Source of the DNA: Pilasporangium apinafurcum
Taxonomy: Eukaryota; Oomycota; Peronosporomycetes; Pythiales; Pythiaceae
Assembly (NCBI GenBank): GCA_001600495.1
Contig: BCKE01000008.1
Span: 352,025-410,461 of the forward strand
Direction of reading: 5' to 3'
DNA length: 58,437 nucleotides
How positions within the stretch are numbered: position 1 is the first letter of the stretch; each line of letters starts with the position of its first letter. The notes under the pieces were generated by a model. The model was not told where the DNA came from. It worked only from the letters and a program-made list of their open reading frames with translations, and did not search any database. Both the position numbers and the translations under genes were made by a program. Below are positions 11,301 through 23,654 of this stretch, piece after piece.

Positions 11301-12306
11301 ATGTTGGTTTGGATGGAGTCCCACGCATGTTACTTGATTAGAGTGTTCCCGGAAGATGCGTTGAGTGTTGTTTTCTTTTCTGTACAGGATCACTAGCGCC
11401 GCTGTAAACCACAATATCTCTCCTGTTGATAAGTAGAATAGGTTTCCGGTGCAACTGCTATTGGTGTTGTTTGAAGATACTTGCGAGACACTTGATGCTG
11501 CCACTCCATTGTGAAATCCATACACAAAATCTAATTCCAGCGTGGACTGAGGTGCTGCTTGACCAAGAACTGAGGCGTCCGATCCTGATATTGGTGTATC
11601 ATCGTAAACACTCGGTGCAAACACATTACTTCTGCACTGAGGATACCGAAGCAATGCGCGCTCGTACATTGACTGTTTGTACTGCGACGCCAACATGGAT
11701 TGGAGCCCGTCGACACGTTTGTCCATGTTCGCGACACGAGGGAGCTTCTTATCTATGTAAATAACACAAAGGGGTATGATACCAACGGTCGACAATCAAA
11801 ACGAAGAAAATACAAAGAGAACCCACCAAAAACCAGTTTCCCATCGGGACTTCGCGCATCTGATGACCCATCAGCGTGTGAATGCGGCAGGCTCCCACTA
11901 ATGTTGCGGCTGAGCTGGATGTGCTGATGTTTCTTCTTCTTTTTCAAGCCAGGACTGAGTCTACGTGATATGAATGTTGGAATATGGTCAACCATACACC
12001 TATAAAAGGATTTTATGCATGTAGCACTTACTTTGGCAGGCGAGGCGGTGGTACCACGATATTGCCGGCGGTCACAACTGGATGGATGCTCCCGGATACG
12101 TTTGTGGGAGAAATATCTCGAGATTTAGCGATACTTTTCATCCATGAACGTTTGGCCTGCACATTCCACGTCATGTCTTCAAATTCCTTGAGTACCTTAG
12201 TCATTTGTGCTTTCATGGTGTCAATGACGTCATTTCGCTCCTTGAGCTGACGATCGACCTCCCCAGTCACGAGGTTCGTGAGGCTGTCTAGCGGTTCCGA
12301 CTCCAT
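8322..12306 (-). CDS. EMAP-like (EML) WD40 protein with C-terminal SH3 domain
   Basis: Large beta-propeller protein of the echinoderm microtubule-associated protein-like family. Three exons (12306-12032, 11999-11827, 11752-8322) give 1,292 residues. The N-terminus has a short coiled-coil-like stretch (TGEVDRQLKERNDVIDTMKA), then a basic region (LKKKKKHQH). A HELP-type signature follows: FVYGFHNG ... LFYLSTGEILWFTAALVILY, then VTCVGLHPNQHIVASGQAG. Tandem WD40 blades continue to about residue 1,100 (SISFSHDGKLIASLGGD, LLSVGGDDGTLLQW and others). After a Pro/Ser-rich linker there is an SH3 domain near the C-terminus: VKHDF ... DELSLRSEELIRVL ... NDWWMGE ... GIFPASYVEE. EML proteins bind microtubules; the SH3 adds a Pro-peptide docking surface. 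Start at ATG 12306; the GTG just before it is not used. A possible upstream 5'UTR exon (donor near 12408) lacks an in-frame ATG. Confidence 0.9.
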
Positions 12307-12686
12307 CACCGTGATGTTGCCTGTTCATATTCACGAGAGTCATGATCAAACCACGTTCAAACAATCCAGAGGAATGAGCCAAAGCATATGTAGTACATAC
12401 TCTGCTTCTGTTCACGGTCATACGGCGGCAATGCCACGGTGATCGCAGCCCTGGCGAAGGATCATGCTAATATTATCCCCTCGTGAAACGCTCCATTTCT
12501 CCATTTATTTAGTGTGTTCCAGTTGAAGTGGCCAGGTGTGAGTGATGGTTGTCCTGAAAATATCCATAAATAGTGTAGTCCACGCAATCAGGAATGGGTT
12601 GCTTTGGAGAGATCCAATTGCGGATTGGGTCAGTTCCGTTCTCATAGGAAGCTAAGGCGGGTTGAGGAAGCGAAATAAAGACAACA
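12307..12686. promoter_or_regulatory. Shared divergent promoter region of EML-like and CAND1 genes
   Basis: About 380 bp separate the divergent start codons. On the minus side, GTATGTACTAC (about 12405-12395) and ...ATATGAACAG (about 12330) would splice to the exon carrying the EML ATG, so a noncoding first exon is likely. No TATA box or known operator was recognised. The two genes may share control elements; that is inference from layout alone. Confidence 0.35.
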
Positions 12687-15600
12687 ATGCCAAGCAATGA
12701 CGGAAAAATTACGCTGCTGCTGGATAAAGTACGTGCCTTTAGTCTATGCGCATGAATGTATGCAAAGGGGATAAGTGTGTTTGTGACGGTTTATGTGTGA
12801 TGTTATGCACAGACGACGGATTTTGATAAGGATGAGCGGTACATGGCGACCTCTGATCTCTGTCATGAGCTGAACCAGAACGTCGAATTGGGGCCTTACC
12901 TTGAACCCAAGTGTGTTACTTTGTTCACAAACGGCACGAGAAAAGGATAGAGCTTTGACTATATCGTTGTTTGTGTAGAGTGTGCGCCGCCGTACTAAAG
13001 CAACTGGACGATAAATCCAACGATGTGCAATCCATTGCTGTCAAATGGTACGTAAATTTGGTGGAAGAAGCCCATTTTCATGTCAAGCAATGTACTAATC
13101 AAAGGTGCTTGCAGTTTGGGGATCTTGGTGACAAAAGTTCAAGAAGCGCAGGTAGCAGATATCTGCTCGAAACTATGTGACCTCATTCTGAATGGGAAGC
13201 CAGAATTACGTGATATTTACTCGATTGGATTAAAAACGATTCTGGCCGATGTCTCGCAATCGATGGGGGCTGCAGTATCGACGAGCATTTGCTCCCGTCT
13301 ACTAACCGGTCTGGCGTCAAAGGAGAAGGATCAGAATGTGAAAGCCGAGACATTGGATATTCTCACGGACTTGTTGCGTCGCTTCGGTCATGATATCGCC
13401 ACCGAGCATGAAACCATTATGGAAATTTTGATGACGCTGCTTACTGATGCATCGCCACTAGTGCGTAAACGCGCCACTGCGTGCGTGGGAGCTCTCGGTG
13501 TGATGGCGTCTGACGCGTTGGTGCGTCGACTTGTGGAGCATTTAATTCACTCTATCGAGGCGTCGAGTGAATCGGTAGATGTGCGCACACTAATTCAGAC
13601 GGTCGGTACTCTCTCGCGATCTGCAGGGCACCGCTTGGGTCAGCATTTACAAGCAGTTATCCCCATCTTGGCTGATTTCTGTGGCGATCCAGATAACGAA
13701 TCGTTGCAGAACGAATCGTCGAATGAACTCCGTGAAAACTGTTTCCAGGCATTTGAATCGTTTGTAATCCGTTGCCATAATGAAATCACACCCCATGTGG
13801 AAAGGATTCTCAATCTTGTAATGGAATTCATCAAGTACGATCCGAACTACAACTACGGAAGCTCGGGTGATGAGGATGAACCAATGGACGAAGACGAAGA
13901 AGAATATAGTGATGAAGATGACGGTGACTACAGCGATGATGACGATACTAGCTGGAAAGTGCGTCGAGCAGCGCTGCGAGTTCTCACAGCTATCATTACG
14001 ACGCGACCTGAGATGTTGGAGCATCTCTACGCGACTTGCAGCCAGCAGCTGATCTCTAGGTTCAAAGAACGTGAGGAAAATGTACGGATTGATGTCTTCA
14101 ATGTGTTTGCGGGGTTACTCAGAGCCACGAAAAAGAGTATGTTGAGTGCATCCGATCCCAACCATCCTCCTGTCATGAATACCTGTATCGCACAACTTGA
14201 CGAACGCGTCAAATTGGTTGTAATGGGAGCCAATAAACAGTTTGGTCCAAAGGCTTCGGTATCGTCTCGCTGTGCTGTAATTGCACTATTTACGGAGCTC
14301 GCAATGGTTAAAAAGGGAAAGCTCGGTGACTATATCAGTGTATTAATGCCAAATCTCCTGCGCGCTGCCGAGGATAAGCATTCCGATTTGAAGCTTGATG
14401 CTCTTGTATTCCTTCGGCTACTCATTGACACGCATTCAGTGGAGCCTTTCCGTAATCATGTTACGCCTATCGTTGATGTGGCTGTTCAATGCGCAAAGGG
14501 TGACTGGTACAAGACTGTTTCCAAGGCGCTTGGATTAATTGAATCATTGGTTCGTATCATCCGTTCGGAGAACAGTGACAAATCATACAATGACCAAGCA
14601 TTGCTACTGTTCGAAGCTGTACTACCCCATCTGAAGGCTCATGACATTGATCAGGAAATTAAAGAGGCTGCTATTAGTAGTATGGGTCAGCTCATTGCTG
14701 TTCTCGGTACGTATGTTCATAGAGTTATCTTCCACTCTATTGTATCGACTTACTGACATTTGGTTTCATACTTAGGTGACGTGCTAGGTGATCGCATCAA
14801 GGAAACATTTCCTCTTCTCATGGAACGTCTAAGTAACGAAATCACGCGCGTCCCAAGTATGAAGGCCATTGGAGTGATTGCGAGATCAAATTTGAATCTG
14901 GACATTTCTCCGATTCTCTCGGATTGTACTTTATCGTTGGCTCAACTTCTTCGACAACAGTCGCGAACGTTGAAGCAAACTGTACTCGATACGTTGAATG
15001 CGCTGATAGTCCACTATGGCAACCAGATCAAGAAGGAGCAACTGTGCGATGTGGTATCCGAAACGTCGTATCTGATTGTGGACAGTGATTTACAGCTTTG
15101 TCGGTTGGGAATCGTGCTAGTTTCTAACACACTTCGTGTCTGCCCAGAGATAGCGACTTCAGACGCTCTTCTTCAGAAAGCTCAAATCCAAGCACTGAGT
15201 TTGTGCCGTAGCTCCATGCTACAAGGATCGACTCTAGAGGCACTTAAGGGACTGTTTGCCCAGCTAACTCAACTAGATTCTCCCGGCAGTGGCTTCATAG
15301 ATCTTTTTACTGCCTTGATGAAGCTTCCTTCGGATGGTTCCAAACACTCGGTACTTAATTTGGCTCGCTGTGTTGCTGCTATCTGCGTTGCAACTTCTGA
15401 GGCAAATCGTCAAATGGCATTCGAGAAGTTTGTTGGGGAACTTACTAACGGCACATCGGAGAAGAACAAGATGCTGTCTTTGTATTGCCTGGGCGAGTTT
15501 GGGAGACAGCTGCAGCTAACGGGATATACGGATGTAAAAGCTACAATTGTGCAATGTTTCGCCGCCCCAGAAGAGGAAGTCAAAGCCGCCGCGGCTTATG

Positions 15601-16640
15601 CGCTTGGCAGTATTTGCGTTGGTAATATGCAAGATTACCTGGAGACGATCATGCAAAAGCTAGAACACGGGGAGAGTTCGTATCTATTATTGAGCTCCCT
15701 ACGTGAGGTGATTTCGGATCATGCCGCAAATGCCCAACACGGGTTTTCTCTATATGTCGATCGTGTGGTTCCAGTTCTGACGAAACTGAGCGAAAATGAA
15801 GAAGAAGGTGTACGCAATATGGTAGCAGAGTGTCTTGGAAAGCTTGCGGTGACCAATGCAGAAAAGCTCATTCCGGTAATTACAGAATTGTGTGCGTCCA
15901 CGTCAGTTGGCTCCAGATGGACAGCTGTCACGAGTTTCAAATATGCGCTGTCGACCTCGGCAAAAGGAGCATCCGTTGATCATCTGTTTTCTCAGCTGGA
16001 TGCTTTCTTAAAAGCCCTTAATGATGAAGATTTGCATGTACGACGAGCAACTCTGCTGACACTTAATACGGCTGCCCATCATCATGCTCACTACTTGCTG
16101 CCATATGTCAAAGATCCGATCTTTCCTGCACTTCTCAGTTCGACTGAATTGAAATTGGAGCGTGTCGTAGACTTGGGACCATTCAAGCATAAAGTGGATG
16201 ATGGTTTGCCACTTCGCAAAGCCGCTTACTCCTGTGTGGATACGCTTATTGAGACTCTTCCACAGCAATTGGATATCGCTGCTTTTTATCCGCACCTTGA
16301 GAGAGGTCTGCGCGATCAAGACGATATTCAAATGCTCAACCATCAAATCATTGTGAAGATCTGTCACGTCAAGGCTGGAGCCATGATAGGTGCATTGGAT
16401 TTGGTTGTTGAGCCGTTGGAGAAGACTGTGAACAAGAAAGTGAAAACGGATCAAGTTGGGCCAGAAGTGGAGCGTACAAAAGATCTCATTCGCAGTGCGT
16501 TACGTGCGATCGATGCTATCAATGTGGCATGTGACACGACGGCACACCCGAAGTTTAATGCGCTCTTTGAAACTGTGAAGAAAAACAAGACCTTTGCTCC
16601 GATTTTGGAGGCTATCAAGAGTGAGCGTCTTAGTGGATAA
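12687..16640 (+). CDS. CAND1: CAND1/TIP120, cullin-associated NEDD8-dissociated protein
   Basis: HEAT-repeat exchange factor that binds unneddylated cullin-RBX1 and swaps substrate receptors on SCF ligases. Five exons (12687-12728, 12813-12910, 12979-13047, 13115-14706, 14776-16640) join in frame to 1,221 residues; human CAND1 has 1,230. Family-specific blocks are clear: MATSDLCHEL near the N-terminus, RDIYSIGLKTI, CFQAFESFVIRC, YDPNYNY, then a long acidic loop (DEDEPMDEDEEEYSDEDDG) and SWKVRRAALRVL, SRFKEREENVRIDVF. The rest is a continuous HEAT solenoid. Intron 3 contains a TACTAAT branch-like site before GCTTGCAG. The gene ends 53 bp from the convergent MESD gene. The F-box/WD40 gene at 38212 encodes a plausible client receptor in the same genome, which is inference only. 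Confidence 0.96.
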
Positions 16641-16693
16641 AGTTCCAGAAACAATTTGACAAGTACCAAGGTGAGAATGGAATACTTTATGTA

Positions 16694-17420
16694 TCAGAGC
16701 TCTGTTTTTTCGGTCTGTCCAGCCGGGATGTTGGTACCCGAGAATTTCGCGTGACTTGAGTGCTTTTTATGGTGTTTCTTGCTCTTGTCGGATTTCTTGA
16801 TTGATTTAATGGCTGAATATGTTTCTCCATTCCATTCAAACTCTTTGACTTCTTGTTGTTCCAGTAGAAAGCGGTGGAGATCGCCGACATAAAGACCCTT
16901 TTGTAGCCCCACGAGCAGCTTAGCTCCTTCGATTTCGTAGATATTGGCTTCAATACCGCCATTCCAAAGCATCTACAGGAGCACATGTTTATGTCTAGAT
17001 TGCCTTAATCGCCCAACACATGATTAGCAACAATCGTTTCGGTCACCTCTTTCCATCGCGATGCTATAGTTGCGAGTTTTTGGTGTGGCTTTGGACCACC
17101 ACGCAACGTTACAAATACCATTTGTGGTCCCATTGCCTTCGCTTCTTCTGGATTCCTACCAAACACATGCTAGTATGTCAACGGCATCCCATATTTCCCC
17201 ATTGTGACAGCGTGTACAAGATCAACTTTTGCGAAAGCCGTTGGTACTGCTCATCGCCTTCAGTGCGCAGCTCTGGCTCAGCATCGCCGGCCTCCCATGC
17301 CTTCTCGAGTGCATCGAAATCGATTTCTCGTCTGCGAACAGCATATGCGACGACTAACAATAGGCTCCATACAACAATAATGATCACTGCTTTGAGTGTC
17401 CTGCTTGCCGATCTTTTCAT
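16694..17420 (-). CDS. MESD-like: MESD-family ER chaperone (LRP chaperone / Boca-like)
   Basis: Three exons (17420-17227, 17155-17020, 16972-16694) give 202 residues. An N-terminal Lys/Arg start plus the apolar run AVIIIVVWSLLLVVAYAV is a signal peptide or anchor. The MESD core follows: NPEEAKAMGPQMVFVTL, then a thioredoxin-like fold region (IASRWKEVTETIVANHMLWNGGIEANIYE ending in VGLQKGLYVGDLHRFLLEQ), and a Lys/His-rich tail. The last residues are KTEL, a KDEL-like ER retrieval signal. Animal MESD ends in REDL and folds beta-propeller/EGF pairs of LDLR-family receptors; the client here is unknown. The first intron uses an uncommon GTTGAT donor, which is the only join that keeps the frame. 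The 3' end faces CAND1, and the two genes nearly abut. Confidence 0.85.
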
Positions 17421-18141
17421 CTTTCTTTGTTATTTTTTTCCAGTTATTGTCGGAATGTCTGCGGCTGTTCAATTACTCGCGACGTGTAATCCTGTTATCT
17501 AGAGAAACGATAGCCTGGAAACGCTGGACTCAACCATCAGAGCAAAAAAATAATAGTCATTCACTTCATTGTCGTTCTAAGGGGCTGCACCTGATAAAGT
17601 TACTCGCTACACGCATTCCAAACATCTAAATTGCACGCGAATGAAAAGGCTAATGAGCTTGGTAATGATTTTGAAGTCTTGCCATTCGAAAGGATAAGTG
17701 AGTATTGCTCAGTACTATCTTCTACACAGAGTAACTTTTTGGCGTTTGCATGTCCACTACATCTATCACGTTAGCCGACCGAGTTGTTGGTATCTTTGTT
17801 TGCTGGGCGTGCTGTCCATCTAACCAAACGTGCAGCTCCATGATGTGTTCGACTACATTTTGCGGATACATCGGTTCTATTAGGATCAGTCAAGTTACCC
17901 AAACCGATAGCTATCCTAAACCAATCTGAGTCTTACCCGAACTAAATACTATTCACTTGATAATTTCGGGTTACTAAAGGCTTAGTGCAATGGGTTTTTC
18001 TATTTCATTTGAATATACCCGATCCGATCCGAACACTCAATTATAAATCGGGTCACTGATCATCGGGTATTGCTTTGGTCGCTCATTCCATTTGGCGGTT
18101 GAATTTTGTGACCATCGCTATTGCTTTCATTTTTTCCTTTG
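17421..18141. other. AT-rich spacer with degenerate CCCGAT/CGGGT motifs
   Basis: About 720 bp without a supported gene. From about 17890 to 18070 it carries many variants of ACCCGAT/ATCGGGT (for example ACCCGATCCGATCCG and AATCGGGTCACTGATCATCGGGTAT). Similar CCGGGTATCGGTCTCGGGTAA text occurs at 56701-56750. This looks like a degenerate interspersed repeat. The promoter of the following gene must also lie here. Confidence 0.35.
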
Positions 18142-21100
18142 ATGGGCACACCAGCCACTTCAATGGAGACTCCTGTGGTGGTGGAGAACCGCGTACGGCT
18201 GTGGCGCTTGATGATGCGGATGGCAGTGGATAAACTCCTATCATTAGGAAGGACCTATGATGTACAGTACGTACTTCCTGAGCACAAGACGCTGCCTGTG
18301 GGGGAACTCATCGGCTGCGAACTCACATCGCTCCTGGATGCGGACCTTCTTCAGGTACAGAAACTCGTGCCATCACGTGTACCGCAGGTGATTACACAGC
18401 AGAATCGCAGCACAGTGGTGCGTTCCAGCGGTATCCACACTATTGGCGTAGAAGATTACCTGGTGGGGTTGAATGGACGCGATTTTCTAATATCCCCTGT
18501 ATCCCTGGAGCAATTTCAGAACGATATACTCCACCATCAGCAGCGATCACAATACGAATGGCAGCAGGAGAAGCGCACGTTAACACTTCGATTTGTGCGT
18601 TTAGACCGCTTGGTGCATGTGGATCCGCTACGTAATCGAACGCACGGGCAGATTCTTGCCACACTTGACGAGTTGGAACGAATGCATACGCACTTGGCAA
18701 CGACGTACGACGATTTGCTGAAGAGTAACCCCACCGTTGTGACTAGTACGCTCAAGCGTGAAAAAAAATTGATATCGTATGTACATATTATCTGTCATGA
18801 AACGCGGAAAACGCTTATGAGAGACGAAAAATTTCACCTCGCGTTCAAGTTCCAGTCCTGGTTGGCGCAGATTAATAAACACCAAGAATCCAAAGAGGAG
18901 GAAGAAGAGGAGGAGGATCATCAGGAAGAGCCTCTCCCGATGGTTATCGATATCGAAGATGATGAGCAACATCCGGCGCTAGATGATCAAGCAAAGCAGA
19001 AAACCATCGATGATGTAGAAATGGTGGATCTAATTGATCTGACATCTTCATCTTGGAGTAATAATCCCAGGTCATCGAGCTCCTCTGAACCACCAAAACG
19101 TTCGTCACGTCCACCACCTTTGCATCGAACTTCCACCTCATTTTCAGAGTCGAACAGGGCACCTACTCCCCGTAGCAGCGCGCAGGCGATGCCACCATCG
19201 ACACCATCGACACCGAAGCCGCGTTCCTCTTACAATGTTGATGTATCATGGCTTGATGTCTTCCCGTCGCAAGATCTTAAATGGCTTCCTCATGCAAAAA
19301 TGGTGATTAGTAACTTCATTTATGGCCTCATGGATAGCTTCGAAGCTGAATATTCGGGCAACCCCATCGTCCCCGAGCTTTCGTACTCCATTGCTGACAA
19401 ACTTATACGATTGTATATTCATAAACGACATACAGCATCTATTGATAATTCGGCATTACAAAAGGAGTTTGCTCGTCATGCCCGGATGCTGCGAAGCAAC
19501 CTCAAAAACCCCGAGAATAAGCATCTTCGAAGTGATCTGTTGTCTAGCACGATATTACCAGAGAAGCTTTGCGAGATGACAAGTGACGAATTGGCACCTG
19601 AGGCACTTCGGAAAGAACGTCAGAGACGATTCGAGATGTATGCACAAAGTAGTACGATCAAGGCACCAATGGGAAAGACTTATATCAAGACGAAGCATGG
19701 ACTTAAAGAAGTTGACCTAGGTGGAATCGGAAACTCGTCACAGGAGACCGATTCTCCTCCGACCCTGGCGACGCTTACGATTATTGGACCATCAACTCCG
19801 CCACCGGATACTGATGCAGCAGCAAATTCATCAGACCAACCAGTGAGTGTGGAATCAAGTACTGTGGATGGTCCTAATAATGAAATTAAGCCGATATCCG
19901 CAGATGTCTCGGCTGCAAATGATCAGAACGAGGCTTCCGTTCATAATCGTGATGCTGACGAGGTAATGGAGCGATTCAATCATGCTATTGATATTCAACC
20001 TCGGGCACTACCGACAAAGAAGACCGTCAGCTTTACTGACGACCTCCCCTCAAAAGCTCGAAGTGAACCCGAAGTAAAGTATGCTCCTAGTACTACATCT
20101 CAATCACGATCACGCCAACCAGAAGTAGCAAAGCCGATGGGAAAAGCTCGACATGTTACTGTAGAGGAAGCCCAAACATTCCTTCGAACGTTATTCAGTC
20201 CATCTTATGATCTGATGGGCTCGCTACAATCTTTTGCCGATACATTGACAACAGTTTCATTGGCGACGATGAGCCGCGAATTTATCCTTGCTCCAGGAGT
20301 AAAGGTAAACCACTATGCTGAGTATTATTGTTGAGGGTCAGTTGTGTTTTGACATATGCACGTTGTTCTGTTAGCTCTATCGCGAACTCCGGGTCACTCA
20401 TGGCTCTATATATGAAGCTTCTATTCAGCTAGCTCATTTTTTTATTGAATCTAGGCATCAAATCGATCGTCAGGCTACTATTGATGCTGTTTACAGGCTC
20501 ATAAAAAATGTATCCGAGTTTGAAAGGCTGGTTGGGGAACTTTTGCAAACGCTTAGTCGAGACTACCATTTGAATACATCATCTGATAATCGGCAAACCC
20601 GCAATCGAGCCATCAATTATCTTTTTGAGAAAAAAATATTGAAGGTATTTAACAGCAATCCCTGCTGTTCTGATTTGGAATTGATTGGTCTTAATTAATG
20701 TTATGTATGCTGAACAGGTCCATATGCCTGCGGTATCACACAAAATTGAAAATGGAACGGAAACCATTGAGCATGAAGCCCATATATTCATTGATAAACT
20801 ACTTATTGCGGTATCCCGTGATGTATCACTTCCCCATGCACGAGCTGAAGCTATTGAAAAAGCGATTTCCTTGTTTGCTGAACTGACGGCGCAAATGGAG
20901 ATGCATCGGAATGATGATGGTGTTCAAGGCGTTGTATCGAAACAATCAACCGAGCACCACCAAGAGAATCAAGATAGCACTCATTTCAGTGTGCAAGGAC
21001 AGGGGCAGAGAGATTACAGCAGAAATTCGACTTCTTCGGAACGATCCAATACAATTTTTACGGATGATGGTATCGACTTTGCCCCCGTCCATCGCAAGAG

Positions 21101-23510
21101 ATATTATGAGCCGTCACCCAAAGATGAAGAACGAGATGTTACACGAAGACGAATTTCTGAACCACCCCCGAAATCCGATCATAGGATGGATCACGCCAAA
21201 CAGGAGCCTATACAAGTTAGCGACTATGACTCCACGCCAGCGTTTTATATTGATCGAGTGGGCGAAGAAAAGAAGCCAAAGGCTAGTGCAACAACTAAAG
21301 AGATGATTTTAAAGGCGGAAGTAGAGTCGTACCACGAACTCGTAAGGCTAATGTTCAAGAATCGAGACAACGTTATTGCGAAGCTGCGCGGGATTGAATG
21401 GGATCTAGATCGAGAAACAGTGACGACGATGTTCACCCCCAAACTATCCGTATGTAATTCTCTTGATTATCGTGAGCGTTTTGCCAATGTGGAACGTTTA
21501 ATAATGTATTCTGTGTCTTTGTGAATAGGTTACTCGATTCCTAAACCAAACACCGGACAAAGTCTATGTGTGTAAGATTGCCACGATCGAGAATAAGTTA
21601 ATAGCGGAGGTGGAGAATATTGATCTGGTTATTGCAAAGAAGAATGTGGTTGCAGCCATGATCAAACAGATTGACCAGATCTACATTACATGGCAGCAAC
21701 TTGTAAAGACATACACTGAACGGCGAGCGGCTATGCCACAGGAGTCGGCGTTAATGGCAGCAAACGTAACACAGGGAAAGAATAAGTCGCATGTATGCTC
21801 TTTTGGCTGTAGAAAGAGGCGGATACGTGACCCATGAACTCATTCTGTCATTGTTAATTGCCTTTTTTAGATTTCCCATACGGAGCGACAAGCTGGTCAC
21901 TTGCATGAGTACTGCATCTATATTGACGAGCATTTAGCAATTCGGCATGCTTGCTTGACTTACAAAATGGCGAAACGATCTGCAAGCGAAGAATTTCGGG
22001 ATATGTTAGAAGAGTTCCATAAGCAGGTTTTTCCACCATTTATGGCTCCGACAACAACTTCAAGCAGTCAAGCGCAAACATCTCAACAAAAGAAACGAGC
22101 TGCGAATCTTGTATTGTGCAGTGAAGATGAAGAGGACGATGACGATGATGACGAAGACTCAGATTCGGGTTCCGATTGGGAAGCCCCCAAAAACGAAGAC
22201 AAGTCAAATGATGCATCCATCAAAATGGACCACGCCCAATTTATAGAAAATATGCTGAAACAACCGTACGATGTAGCATCGGAAAGTGCAAGAACAGACG
22301 ATGCCAAGTTCCGTGCTACAATACGGAGTCTGTTCACTCCATCAGATGATCTATGCGCTGGGATAAGTTATCTTCGTGGCTCACTCAAGTACAAAGGATC
22401 GGATGAGAAGACTATTGTTCCGAACGTCAAGGCAAGCATTCAGATGGAACGACTACGTGAAGGAACCTATATGGTTCGTGCCGTTGTAAACGATGTCATT
22501 CATTTTGAAACAGTCGAGAAAACCCGACCTGATGCGTGCAATGCGGCAATTGACGGTGTTTTGGCAAAGTTGAATGAAATCCGTTCGGTATGGGCACAGC
22601 TCCTTCATTTCCTGCATGTCAAAGAACTGGGGAATTACAATATCATGAGCTCGTTTCACGCTCTCCAACTCTCCAACATCGCAAGTGTAAGTGTTAACCG
22701 TACCCTCTTCTTGGTGTATAATTTATGTCTAACTGCATACATGCTATTTTGTCTAATGTTCAGATTACATCCACGATCGAACAACCCTCATCATTCCAAA
22801 GTTTTGCACAACAAACTACTTCGCAAACAGGGGTTCACTGTGCGCTACGTATCGGTGGCTACGTCGTCTACCGTGTCGTAGGAGATACTGAAAAGGATGC
22901 TATTCGTCTTGCAAACTGCGCCACGGCAAAATTCTTCGTTAATCTCATCGATACAGGATTAGATCCGGAGCCGATTGACATAACGGAGCAGCCTATGGAA
23001 ATCACGGATGTAGAGGTAGTGCCAAACGATGGACCTCAACATCCTGCAGATTGGTCATGCCGAATTCGGATTCGGGATATTGTGGATGCAGAAACCTATC
23101 ATGATTTTCGTGTGGAAGCATGGTGGTGCTCTGAAAACAATCGATTACCTCCCAACAAATTTCCGACGACTGATCTGGTGGTGACTCAATGTAATCGCAT
23201 TCCGATGGCTGTAATGGAAACCAGGATAGCCAACTTTCATGAGTCAGTGATGGCGTTTTTCCGGCTTGAATCGGCTTTTGAACAATGGAAGTTCGTAAAG
23301 GAAGTCGGGGCGTATGGGCATAAAGCTCGTGCGGCGGCATATGCCTTGGAATTGACTATTTCTCCGGCTAGCAGCTATGTGATGTATATCATCCCTCCTG
23401 GTGCATCGATCAACAGTAAAGAGAATTTGTACTGGCCTGGACGAAAGCTTCCGCGAGAACTCAGCGATCGTAAACAAGTGTATGGCGTGCTAACACCAAA
23501 GGATCTCTAA
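18142..23510 (+). CDS. Large protein with TFIIS-central-like domain, SUMO-interacting-like motifs and repeated modules
   Basis: Six exons (18142-20304, 20375-20644, 20718-21449, 21529-21792, 21871-22686, 22764-23510) join in phase 0 to 1,663 residues. I do not know the protein by name. Residues about 430-505 match the TFIIS central domain pattern: LRSNLKNPENKHLRSDLL, PEKLCEMTSDELAPEALR. This domain is found in TFIIS and in PHF3/Bye1-type RNA polymerase II regulators. Before it, VIDIEDDE and MVDLIDLTSS look like SUMO-interacting motifs, next to acidic and Ser/Pro-rich segments. After it, a module recurs at least three times: an LF-x-x-x-x-DL helix region (LRTLFSPSYDLMGSL, VRLMFKNRDNVIAKL, IRSLFTPSDDLCAGI), followed in the later copies by a beta-strand and alanine-rich helix that recall a dsRNA-binding fold. 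A nuclear role in transcription is inferred. The ATG at 18142 is used because the codon at 18121 is TTG. Confidence 0.8.
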
Positions 23511-23654
23511 ATTATCAAAGATGTGGTACAAGGGCCATGACGAATGGAAAGAACGGTAAGACGTATTCGTTATGTGTAATGTTGTTTGTGCGTAATAACA
23601 TACTCTTTCGAATCATCGTCAACAGTCTCGACTACTCCTCGTGTTTCTGTATGG

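Noticed and set aside
20375-23510. Second, separate gene after the TFIIS-like domain
   Set aside because: All five following introns keep phase 0, and the repeated module starts before the first of them, so one continuous gene is the simpler model.
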